The notes under the pieces: model-generated
What the model was told of the DNA's origin: nothing
The model's database searches: none
The model's input: only the letters and a program-made list of their open reading frames with translations
From: CANLBN01 sp047634655
Lineage (GTDB): Bacteria > Pseudomonadota > Gammaproteobacteria > Pseudomonadales > Cellvibrionaceae
DNA: 21,308 nucleotides
NCBI GenBank assembly: GCA_047634655.1
Contig: JBLIHY010000033.1
Location: 1-21,308 of the forward strand
Direction of reading: 5' to 3'
Translations under genes and position numbers: made by a program
Shown here: positions 14,527 to 21,308 of the stretch, piece after piece
Numbering within the stretch: position 1 is the stretch's first letter
Layout of the letters: the number at the start of each line of letters is the position of its first letter

Positions 14527-17292
14527 ATGGATAAGACCTACAACCCTAAAGCTATCGAACAATCCTGCTACCAGACCTGGGAAAGCAGAGGCTACTTCAA
14601 ACCGTCGCTCAAGGGCGAGAGCTATTGCATTATGATTCCGCCGCCTAACGTTACCGGCAGTTTACACATGGGCCACGGTTTTCAAGACGCGATCATGGAT
14701 GCGCTGATTCGCTACCAACGTATGCGAGGTAAAAACACGCTGTGGCAAGTGGGTACCGATCACGCCGGTATCGCCACACAAATGGTGGTCGAACGTTTAC
14801 TGGATGCCGAGGGCCTCAATCGCCACGATTTGGGGCGCGAATCGTTTATTGAAAAAGTCTGGGAGTGGAAAGAGGAATCCGGCGGCACCATCACTCGTCA
14901 ATTGCGCCGCCTTGGCGCCAGCCCCGACTGGAGCCGCGAGCGCTTCACCATGGATGAGGGTTTCAACCGGGCCGTGCGCGAGGCATTTATCCGACTCTAC
15001 GAGGACGACCTCATTTACCGCGGTAGACGCCTGGTGAACTGGGACCCAAAACTGCACACCGCCATTTCCGATCTGGAAGTGATCAGCGAGGAGGAAAAGG
15101 GCAAACTCTGGCACTTTCGCTACCCGCTGACCGACGGATCGGGCCACCTGGTCGTCGCCACAACCCGCCCGGAAACCATGCTTGGCGATACCGCCGTGGC
15201 GGTCCACCCGGAAGATGAGCGCTACGCTCACCTGGTGGGACAAACTATTACACTACCTTTGGTTGGGCGCGAAATCCTCATTATTGCCGACGATTATGTA
15301 GACCGCGAATTCGGCACCGGCTGTGTAAAAATCACCCCTGCACACGATTTCAACGACTATGCCATGGGACAGCGCCACCAACTGGAAATGGTCAATATAT
15401 TCGACGACGATGCCCATATCAACGACAACGCCCCGGAAGTCTACCGAGGTCTGGATCGCTTCGACGCCCGCAAAAAAGTTGTCGCCGACCTGGATGCCTT
15501 AGGGCTGCTGGAAAAAATCGACGACCACACTCTGAAAGTCCCTCGCGGCGACCGCTCCGGAGTCGTTATCGAGCCCTACCTGACCAATCAGTGGTATGTC
15601 AAAACACAGCCTCTGGCTGCGAAGGCCTGTACAGCCGTCGAAAACGGCGACATTCAATTTGTGCCTAAATCCTATGAGAACATGTACTTTTCCTGGATGC
15701 GCGATATTAAGGACTGGTGTATTTCCCGGCAATTGTGGTGGGGCCACAGAATCCCCGCCTGGTACGATGAGCAGGGCAATATCTATGTAGGCCGAGACGA
15801 AGATGAGGTTCGCGCAAAGTATTCACTGGATGCCAATGTCAATTTGAACCAGGATGAGGATGTGCTGGACACCTGGTTCTCCTCCGGCCTCTGGACCTTT
15901 GGCACCTTGGGCTGGCCCGAAGAAACCGATGAGTTGGCAAGCTTTCATCCCACCGATGTATTAGTCACCGGATTCGATATTATCTTTTTCTGGGTGGCGC
16001 GGATGATTATGCTGACCCTGTACTTCCGTCGAGAAGTGCCATTTCACACGGTGTATGTCCACGGTCTGATTCGCGACAGCCACGGACAAAAAATGTCGAA
16101 ATCCAAGGGCAACGTACTCGACCCCATCGACCTAATCGACGGTATCGACCTGGAAACACTGGTGACAAAACGCACGGCGGGCATGATGCTGCCGCATCTT
16201 CGAGAGAAAATCGAAAAGCAAACCCGTCGGGAATTTTCAGACGGCATCAACCCTTACGGCACGGATGCGCTGCGCTACACCTACTACTCACTGGCCTCAA
16301 CCGGGCGCGACATTAATTTTGATGTCGGCCGTATCGAAGGCTTCCGCAACTTTTGCAATAAAATCTGGAATGCTGCCCGCTACGTCCTGATGAATTGTGA
16401 GGATCAGGACTGTGGCCGCAACAACGAGCCCGTTGAATTGTCGCTGGCGGACCGGTGGATTATCGCCAAGCTACAACTGGCGGAAAAAGCTACTACGGAG
16501 AGTATTGATCGCTATCGCCTGGATCTGGCTTCACAAGCCATCTACGATTTTATCTGGAACGAATACTGCGATTGGTATTTGGAATTATCTAAGCCGGCAT
16601 TGTGGGATGAACAGGCATCCGCCGAACAAAAGCGCGGCACCCGCCGCACACTCATCCGCGTGCTGGAGGCAACTTTGCGCTTGGCGCACCCGCTTATGCC
16701 CTTTATCACCGAAGAAATCTGGAAAAAGATCAAAACCCTAGCGGGCAAACAGGGCGATACCATTATGCTCGCCCCCTACCCCGTGGCCGACGACAGCAAG
16801 ATTGATCAACAGGCACTCGCCGATATCGAATGGATGAAGCAAGTCATTATTGGCGTGCGCAACATTCGTGGCGAAATCAACATCGCGCCCGCCATCGAAT
16901 TACCACTGTATTTTGCCCACGGCGACGATAATGATAAACGGCGCCTACAAAGTCATCGCACCTTTCTGATTAAGCTCGCCAAGCTCGAATCGGCCCACTG
17001 GCTAGAGGAAGGCGAAAAGGCCCCAGTAGCCGCGACGGCTTTTGTGGGTAATCTGGAAATTTTGGTTCCCATGGCCGGTTTTATCGACAAAGCCGCCGAG
17101 TTGGCTCGACTGGATAAAAAATTAGAGAAGCTCAATAAAGGGGTCATGCAATTGAATGGCAAACTCAGCAATAGCGGCTTTATCGACAAAGCCCCCGCAG
17201 AAGTGGTGAGGCGGGAAAGAGAAAAATTGGCGCTCTCGGAGTCAACCTTGAAAAAGCTGCAACTGCAGAAAGATAAGATTGCTGCTATTTAA
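14527..17292 (+). CDS. valS: Valyl-tRNA synthetase
   Basis: A cytosolic class I aminoacyl-tRNA synthetase that charges tRNA-Val with valine and edits mischarged threonine. At 921 residues it is full length. It has the HIGH-type motif HMGH (47-50), the connective editing domain (HLVVATTRPETMLGDTAVAV, FGTGCVKITPAHDFNDYAMG), the KMSKS motif (522-526), an anticodon-binding domain, and a C-terminal coiled coil rich in Lys and Leu (from about residue 855), which ValRS uses to hold the tRNA. The ATG start gives the expected MDKTYNPKAIE. There is no clear Shine-Dalgarno. It starts 224 bp after the B12 ATPase gene and looks independently transcribed. The lines downstream change to A+T-rich accessory DNA. 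Confidence 0.98.
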   Translation: MDKTYNPKAIEQSCYQTWESRGYFKPSLKGESYCIMIPPPNVTGSLHMGHGFQDAIMDALIRYQRMRGKNTLWQVGTDHAGIATQMVVERLLDAEGLNRHDLGRESFIEKVWEWKEESGGTITRQLRRLGASPDWSRERFTMDEGFNRAVREAFIRLYEDDLIYRGRRLVNWDPKLHTAISDLEVISEEEKGKLWHFRYPLTDGSGHLVVATTRPETMLGDTAVAVHPEDERYAHLVGQTITLPLVGREILIIADDYVDREFGTGCVKITPAHDFNDYAMGQRHQLEMVNIFDDDAHINDNAPEVYRGLDRFDARKKVVADLDALGLLEKIDDHTLKVPRGDRSGVVIEPYLTNQWYVKTQPLAAKACTAVENGDIQFVPKSYENMYFSWMRDIKDWCISRQLWWGHRIPAWYDEQGNIYVGRDEDEVRAKYSLDANVNLNQDEDVLDTWFSSGLWTFGTLGWPEETDELASFHPTDVLVTGFDIIFFWVARMIMLTLYFRREVPFHTVYVHGLIRDSHGQKMSKSKGNVLDPIDLIDGIDLETLVTKRTAGMMLPHLREKIEKQTRREFSDGINPYGTDALRYTYYSLASTGRDINFDVGRIEGFRNFCNKIWNAARYVLMNCEDQDCGRNNEPVELSLADRWIIAKLQLAEKATTESIDRYRLDLASQAIYDFIWNEYCDWYLELSKPALWDEQASAEQKRGTRRTLIRVLEATLRLAHPLMPFITEEIWKKIKTLAGKQGDTIMLAPYPVADDSKIDQQALADIEWMKQVIIGVRNIRGEINIAPAIELPLYFAHGDDNDKRRLQSHRTFLIKLAKLESAHWLEEGEKAPVAATAFVGNLEILVPMAGFIDKAAELARLDKKLEKLNKGVMQLNGKLSNSGFIDKAPAEVVRREREKLALSESTLKKLQLQKDKIAAI

Positions 17293-17303
17293 GAAGTCGA
17301 ATA

Positions 17304-17355
17304 AATTATCGGTATCGACCCGCTGAATCCACACATCGAATCAATACCGATAATT
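17304..17355 (+). terminator. Inverted repeat after valS, possible terminator
   Basis: Perfect 12-bp arms AATTATCGGTAT (17304-17315) and ATACCGATAATT (17344-17355) surround a 28-base loop, 11 bases after the valS stop. A TTTTT run follows at 17364-17368. The large loop and the A+T-rich stem make it a weak terminator. A protein-binding operator is the alternative. A second small hairpin CCTTG/CAAGG (17380-17399) follows. Confidence 0.45.
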
Positions 17356-17576
17356 GCTAATCGTTTTTATTAGGTTTTCCCTTGCGTTTTCAAACAAGGA
17401 TTTTGTTGCGCTTACCTAGCAGTTGAAATTACGTTCAGTTTCGGAGAAATCATAACGCTTTTGTAACGAGCTAGAGAAAACCCAGCTCGCGAAGATCACA
17501 TTGACAAAAACTTTAGGTTTTTTACTCACTACCCAAATTTTTTAAGCTCATACTGAAGATGATTTTAATAGTGCAA

Positions 17577-17807
17577 TCACCGCACCTGAGATAAAAAGGG
17601 AAATACAAAGAAAAATAATACAATCAGAAAAAGTAACTTAATAATTTTCGGATAATCTATGACTACTATTTTGAAAAAATAATTAAAAAAATCAGAGACA
17701 CCAGCACACTCGTCCGAAAACTCATAAAAAATAAAGTATATTTCATAGCCCGAAAGCAATTCAGACTTATTCAAACTATATATCGAGACCACTAGTGCAA
17801 TTGGCAT
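17577..17807 (-). CDS. Doubtful small membrane ORF at repeat copy 1
   Basis: A 76-codon reading frame (ATG 17807; an upstream TTG at 17810 is also in frame). The last third (YPKIIKLLFLIVLFFFVFPFL) is strongly hydrophobic and would be one membrane helix. The first 27 codons lie inside the 165-bp direct repeat. In the second copy the same frame stays open briefly and then diverges at the repeat border. Differences between the copies in this frame are mostly amino-acid changing, so I see no sign of selection on the protein. There is no Shine-Dalgarno. It may be a chance frame or a relic. Confidence 0.25.
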   Translation of the reverse strand: MPIALVVSIYSLNKSELLSGYEIYFIFYEFSDECAGVSDFFNYFFKIVVIDYPKIIKLLFLIVLFFFVFPFLSQVR

Positions 17808-17890
17808 CAATGTGCATTTTGGAAGTTTTTTGCTGTTCTCGCAAAAATTTGCTGTGGGGCACGAGAGTCATTATCGATTTTCAAACCTGG
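17726..17890. repeat. 165-bp direct repeat, copy 1
   Basis: This copy aligns without gaps to 19898-20062, with 17 differences in 165 positions by my hand count (about 90% identity). Long blocks such as TCGAGACCACTAGTGCAATT and ATCAATGTGCATTTTGGAAG are identical. Flanking bases differ on both sides. No terminal inverted repeats or target duplications are obvious. It bounds the module with the hydrolase and RNase H genes. No integron attC core was seen. Confidence 0.9.
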
Positions 17891-18243
17891 CACTGAGCTA
17901 TTTTTATCACGTAATATCTGAGTTTGACATGCGGCTTTTGCGAGTTATTGTCAAATCTGGTGTATGAACCAGTTAATCAAGCGGCGCTCCGATCACTCTT
18001 TTGAACCACAACCCCATCTTTAAATGAGATGCCGGTGATTATTTTTTCCAAGTAATCAAAACCACGTAGCCGGCGCAAACTAACACTACCACCCGGTATT
18101 TCTGTTGAGCGGCGCGGGAATGCTTACGTCATTTTTAGGCACAAGCACGAAGAGATAGACAGATCATAAAACGGGTTACTGTATGAAACGAAAAAAAATG
18201 ATGATGAATGAGGTTTAGCCGTTCAGTTTTTTTATACAATAAA
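17891..18243. other. Intergenic A+T-rich stretch with a possible gene fragment
   Basis: It holds no intact gene. On the minus strand, 18123-17977 is a 48-codon open stretch ending LEKIITGISFKDGVV, then a short tail and a stop. It has no start codon and reads like the C-terminus of a lost gene. A 7-bp inverted repeat TTTGACA (17923-17929) and TGTCAAA (17949-17955) lies at its edge. The rest is featureless. Confidence 0.4.
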
Positions 18244-19020
18244 TTATGTAAGAAAATCCAAAACGGCTTTATTAAATTTTTCAGGATATTCTATATTAAC
18301 CGCGTGATGTGCATTAGAAATCACATGGATGGTTGAGTTAGGTTTGGTTTTATCAACTATATCTTTGTAGCTATTTGCTAAAGAGTCGTGTTCAGAAACA
18401 ATATACAGCAATGGTGTATTGATTCTGGACAACTGCGGTTCAATTGACCACTGGACCAAAGCTTTCATAGTTTTTAAATACGATTTTTTAGAGGCTTTGC
18501 GTATTTGTTGATAACCATACTCCCTAAGGGATGTTTGATCTTCGTTGGGAAAAAGCTTCTTTGAGACAATCTTGGCAATGGCATCCATACCCAATACATT
18601 TAACAACACGGATCGCAAAATATATTGAATAATCAAAGTTGGATTCGTCAATCGATAATTAGGTATTGCATTAACAATAATGACGCGGCCAACCTTATCG
18701 GGATGATCTAAGCATAGTTGATACGCAACCGCTCCTCCAAGAGACAAACCTAAAAGGTGAAATTTCGAAATACCCACTTCATCAAGGGTGCTAATAATTA
18801 GGTCTGCTATTAAAGTGATTGACAAACCATCCTTGGCTGGTCTTGATTGACCGTGACCGGGTAAGTCCACCATCACCAACCGATACCTTTTTTTTAATGC
18901 GTCAACATTAAATTGCCAATCTTTAGAAGAAGACCCTAACCCATGCAGTAGGACTAGGGGGAATCCTTCCCCGATAATCTCAATATTTAGCGGCAGCAAC
19001 TGTTGATTAGTGGAATCCAT
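18244..19020 (-). CDS. Alpha/beta-fold hydrolase
   Basis: A 258-residue cytosolic alpha/beta hydrolase, substrate unknown. Oxyanion motif HGLGSSSKDW (26-35), the strand VMVDLPGHGQS (49-59), nucleophile elbow GLSLGG (Ser93), acid Asp212 in VSEHDS, and catalytic His238 or His239 in NAHHAVN. The triad is complete and the length is normal for esterase/lactonase-type members (PcaD/MhpC-like folds). A strong GGAGG ribosome-binding site lies 5-6 bases before the ATG. It sits inside the repeat-bounded module, 223 bp downstream of the RNase H gene and on the same strand. That gap looks long enough to hold its own promoter. It has no obvious functional link to that neighbour. Confidence 0.9.
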   Translation of the reverse strand: MDSTNQQLLPLNIEIIGEGFPLVLLHGLGSSSKDWQFNVDALKKRYRLVMVDLPGHGQSRPAKDGLSITLIADLIISTLDEVGISKFHLLGLSLGGAVAYQLCLDHPDKVGRVIIVNAIPNYRLTNPTLIIQYILRSVLLNVLGMDAIAKIVSKKLFPNEDQTSLREYGYQQIRKASKKSYLKTMKALVQWSIEPQLSRINTPLLYIVSEHDSLANSYKDIVDKTKPNSTIHVISNAHHAVNIEYPEKFNKAVLDFLT

Positions 19021-19243
19021 GAAGACCTCCGGCCGTTAAAAAGGGTACTGTGCATATTCGTCCGTAAATATACGCTAAAAAATTATCTACGAAAATGCCG
19101 CTACTCCTTATATTTCCGGGGTTGTCCAGAAAAAAGTGTTTTCCGATAGCCCAGAACTTATTCTTGACGCCTTCAAAAAACTGCGTATGAAGTGTACGAA
19201 AAACACTGGCTGAATGGCCTTGTAGACAGTTATGGCAGAAACT

Positions 19244-19789
19244 TCATATACAGATTCTGTCTGAATCATTCCCCGAATCAACGTCCGCTAAGGGTCGACG
19301 TTTAAACTCTTCTCGCAATGCCCGCCTAGATGCCTGATCAACCAAACCGAACAGTCTATCGATCTCATCTTTTTTGCTAGATGCCTGATGGCCAACCACC
19401 TTAACCAACTTATATTTTATACTAGATGTTAATCGGTAAAACTCTTGGTACAGCTTATAATTATTTAACCGTTTATTTTTACTAGAAAAATAATTACTCT
19501 GTTCAAGACGAGTACGTCTGCCTGGCAGACCAATAATATTTCTGGAATCTGTATAAACCGTCAAAGTAATATCTCTTTCGTCAGTCCAAACAATTGTTTC
19601 ACCCAGTGACCACAACAAAGTTTGCAATTCCAATTTAGTCGAACTTGTTTGTTCAAAACGTTTAACTTTCACCATATTTTTAAGCGAATTTATAGACTCG
19701 CTCTGATCAGATACAACAAGGTAAGCGCCATAGCCAACCTTTAACTGAGAATTAACACTACCGTCAGTAAAAATCTGTAAGTAAAGCAT
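19244..19789 (-). CDS. RNase H-fold protein (RNase HI-like)
   Basis: A 181-residue protein with the RNase H catalytic layout: Asp9 in FTDGS, Glu54 in KLELQTLLWSL, Asp81 in VYTDSRNIIG, His134 in VVGHQ, and Asp151 in LVDQASRRAL. The full acidic set suggests an active enzyme cleaving the RNA strand of RNA-DNA hybrids, though sequence outside the motifs departs from E. coli RnhA. An insertion (about residues 92-118) and a charged C-terminal tail after residue 160 set it apart. Start ATG 19789; I see no strong ribosome-binding site. Repeat copy 2 lies 109 bases upstream. It is probably accessory rather than the housekeeping rnhA, but that is inference. Confidence 0.85.
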   Translation of the reverse strand: MLYLQIFTDGSVNSQLKVGYGAYLVVSDQSESINSLKNMVKVKRFEQTSSTKLELQTLLWSLGETIVWTDERDITLTVYTDSRNIIGLPGRRTRLEQSNYFSSKNKRLNNYKLYQEFYRLTSSIKYKLVKVVGHQASSKKDEIDRLFGLVDQASRRALREEFKRRPLADVDSGNDSDRICI

Positions 19790-19897
19790 TTTTTATTCAT
19801 TCAAAAATTTGAGTTTAGGTTTAACGATGACTCACCTAAACAGTAACTAAAACAATTGAAAAAATGGGCTGAAATCTAAGCTAATCTAGTACAACCC

Positions 19898-20062
19898 AAA
19901 AAATAAAGTATATTACGTAGCCCGAGAGAAATTCAGACTTATTCAAAATATATATCGAGACCACTAGTGCAATTGGTATCAATGTGCATTTTGGAAGTTT
20001 TTCGCTGTTCTTGAGAAAATGTGCTGTGGAGTACGGGAGCCATTGTCGATTTTCAAACTTGG
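19898..20062. repeat. 165-bp direct repeat, copy 2
   Basis: Second copy of the repeat at 17726-17890, same orientation. It lies between the RNase H gene (starts 109 bases away) and the end of uspE (38 bases away), filling most of the 310-bp gap. The minus-strand frame seen in copy 1 continues for about 30 codons here and then stops. No other structure is evident in this gap. Confidence 0.9.
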
Positions 20063-20099
20063 AAGTTACACAGAATTATTTACAAGGTCCTTTCGGGCT

Positions 20100-21086
20100 C
20101 TAGTCTTCCAATGTAATAGGCGTCTTAAATCCTTTAGGCTTAATCGCAAGCACAGAGCAGTTTATATTATTCAGTATAGTCTCTGCTGTATTTCCCATGG
20201 TAAATCCTGGAACACCGGTTCGTCCAACCGTTCCCATAACTACCAAATCAGCCTTAATATTATTAACATATTCTGGTATCACTTTACGCGGAAAACCTTT
20301 CAGAATATGTTTTATTGGCTTGACATATTCAATCGCCTCCTTTCCCAATTTCGTGCTAATTTCATCCACCAGACTATCCATTTTTTTTATGTTCTGTTGC
20401 CTAACTTCTTCAACATGCTCAGCCACTTCTTCGTCAGAGCTTCTCACAAACCCGCCTTGCATCATACTTTCACCAGCAGCCCTCCAAGCGTGAACAATGT
20501 CAAACTCCGCACTTTCGGACAATGCCATGGAGCTCGCCAACTCTAGAATCTCAACATTAAGTAAATGCCTTGCCTGAAGCTCTTGAGGCAAGTAACTATA
20601 ATCGACATCTACCGCGGCTACTATATGACGATAGGCTTTTCCGGTATTCGATCTAATTAGTAATATCGCACATGGGCATTTACGTAATAAATTCATATCA
20701 TCGCTCCCAAAAATCTGAACAGCTCCGACATCGTCGATTTGTGCCGCCTTAACGACTAAGTCATGACCACCGCGCAAGACTTCGCGAGTGATCTCCATAA
20801 ATGAAACACCAATAAGCACCTTTATTCGAACATCCAAAGTTTTTCGAAGAAGAGTTACCATTTTTTCGAGTTTATTTTTATAACTAGCGACTATTTTATT
20901 TTTAAGCTCATCGGGCGGCAAGCTACTACTGGGTAGTTGAATGCTGTCAGGGAAATCATCAACCAACCCAACCACCGTTAAGCGTGCTTGATTCTTTTCC
21001 GCCAATGTTAAGGCACGCTCAAGTGTAGCATCTGAATGATTATCGTCGGGTGTTACGACAAATAGAATGTCTTTGAATCTGTGCAT
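20100..21086 (-). CDS. uspE: Tandem-domain universal stress protein, UspE-like
   Basis: A cytosolic universal stress protein with two Usp domains, 328 residues from ATG 21086. Domain 1 starts at FKDILFVVTPD, and domain 2 follows from about residue 155. The domain 2 nucleotide motif GTVGRTGVPGFTMGNTAE has the G-2X-G-9X-G pattern, but Asn where the final Ser/Thr usually sits. That matches E. coli UspE (GNTAE), as does the C-terminal AIKPKGFKTPITLED. I chose ATG 21086 because GAGG lies 8 bases before it. The longer frame from 21137 has only a poor TTG start. UspE is linked to stress, motility and adhesion. A second usp gene precedes it by 57 bp. Confidence 0.9.
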   Translation of the reverse strand: MHRFKDILFVVTPDDNHSDATLERALTLAEKNQARLTVVGLVDDFPDSIQLPSSSLPPDELKNKIVASYKNKLEKMVTLLRKTLDVRIKVLIGVSFMEITREVLRGGHDLVVKAAQIDDVGAVQIFGSDDMNLLRKCPCAILLIRSNTGKAYRHIVAAVDVDYSYLPQELQARHLLNVEILELASSMALSESAEFDIVHAWRAAGESMMQGGFVRSSDEEVAEHVEEVRQQNIKKMDSLVDEISTKLGKEAIEYVKPIKHILKGFPRKVIPEYVNNIKADLVVMGTVGRTGVPGFTMGNTAETILNNINCSVLAIKPKGFKTPITLED

Positions 21087-21142
21087 ATCAATTTCCTCAA
21101 TTTTATTTTTTTTCAGAACTATAATAGAAACTAACAAACCAC

Positions 21143-21308
21143 CTACTTCATCTTAATTAAATGTACATCACATTTTTCGTGATTCAGGACACCATTAGCA
21201 GTAGGGTCCAAGAGAGCTCGGACTCTATATTCTCCATGACTACCTAACACAATAAGGTCTATCGTATTTTTCTCAGAAAGATTACAAATGCTCGTATAAG
21301 CCTGGCCA
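21143..21308 (-). CDS. Partial universal stress protein (C-terminus only)
   Basis: The minus strand from the window edge reads a continuous frame ending in the TAG at 21145-21143. It contains KNTIDLIVLGSHGEYRVRAL and DPTANGVLNHEKCDVHLIKM, followed by K and the stop. That is the C-terminal half of a UspA-type domain: the DLIVLGSHG strand and loop, then NGVLNHEKCDVHLIK. The start lies outside the window, so length is unknown. The third glycine of the nucleotide motif G-2X-G-9X-G-S/T is a proline here (LDPT), so ATP binding may be lost, as in UspA proteins that do not bind ATP. It is 57 bp from uspE and probably in the same transcript. Confidence 0.85.
   Translation of the reverse strand, partial: GQAYTSICNLSEKNTIDLIVLGSHGEYRVRALLDPTANGVLNHEKCDVHLIKMK

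Noticed and set aside
17411..17552. Minus-strand open stretch ending LQKRYDFSETERNFNC
   Set aside because: About 40 codons, possible GTG start only, no ribosome-binding site and no family; treated as chance.
17726..20062. Repeats as integron attC sites with gene cassettes
   Set aside because: Single genes between repeats suggested cassettes, but I find no RYYYAAC/GTTRRRY core pairs at the repeat ends and the repeats are longer and not hairpin-like. No integrase gene is present.
20019..20546. 175-codon plus-strand ORF overlapping uspE
   Set aside because: It lies antisense to the clearly coding uspE C-terminus and has no family features; it is a shadow frame.
1..21308. CRISPR arrays, tRNA or rRNA genes
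   Set aside because: No short regularly spaced repeats and no cloverleaf or rRNA signatures were seen on either strand.

Overview
This window looks like chromosomal DNA of a gammaproteobacterium, probably a marine or environmental one. It carries a PEP carboxylase, an outer-membrane lipid-asymmetry (Mla) operon with the gene order mlaFEDCB, a BtuB-type TonB-dependent receptor and UspE-type stress proteins. Genus-level placement cannot be made from the sequence alone.

Layout. 1-253: a decayed BrnT-type toxin fragment and a strong hairpin behind ppc. 254-7103 (minus strand): ppc, corA and the five-gene mla operon, which runs mlaF to mlaB with overlapping or nearly touching genes and may read on into corA. 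7290-8465 (minus): a strong hairpin, a two-CBS-domain protein coupled to a 60-residue small ORF, and a small secreted protein. 8640-9005 (minus): a small secreted cytochrome c. 9440-14302 (plus): a vitamin B12 locus with a promoter, a cobalamin riboswitch, a hairpin that covers the btuB ribosome-binding site, btuB, a cob(I)alamin adenosyltransferase, and an ABC permease/ATPase pair whose motifs look closer to heme importers (HmuUV) than to E. coli BtuCD. 14527-17292 (plus): valS, followed by inverted repeats. 17300-21308: an A+T-rich stretch with an accessory look. It holds a doubtful small membrane ORF, an alpha/beta hydrolase, a stand-alone RNase H-fold protein, uspE and the 3' end of a second universal-stress gene, all on the minus strand. 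The hydrolase and RNase H genes lie between two 165-bp direct repeats, aligned without gaps and about 90% identical.

How the genes work together. The mla genes encode an inner-membrane phospholipid transport system: MlaF ATPase, MlaE permease, MlaD substrate-binding ring, MlaC periplasmic shuttle and MlaB STAS regulator. The B12 genes form a riboswitch-controlled uptake and adenosylation unit: receptor, inner-membrane transporter, conversion to adenosylcobalamin. No periplasmic binding protein (BtuF) is encoded here. The two Usp genes are 57 bp apart in the same direction.

Most notable observations: the repeat-bounded module at 17726-20062, the brnT relic at 56-208, the riboswitch with a visible RBS-sequestering hairpin, and the HmuUV-like transporter inside a B12 locus. 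I did not find a clearly new multi-gene defence or metabolic system. The repeat-bounded module is the best lead.
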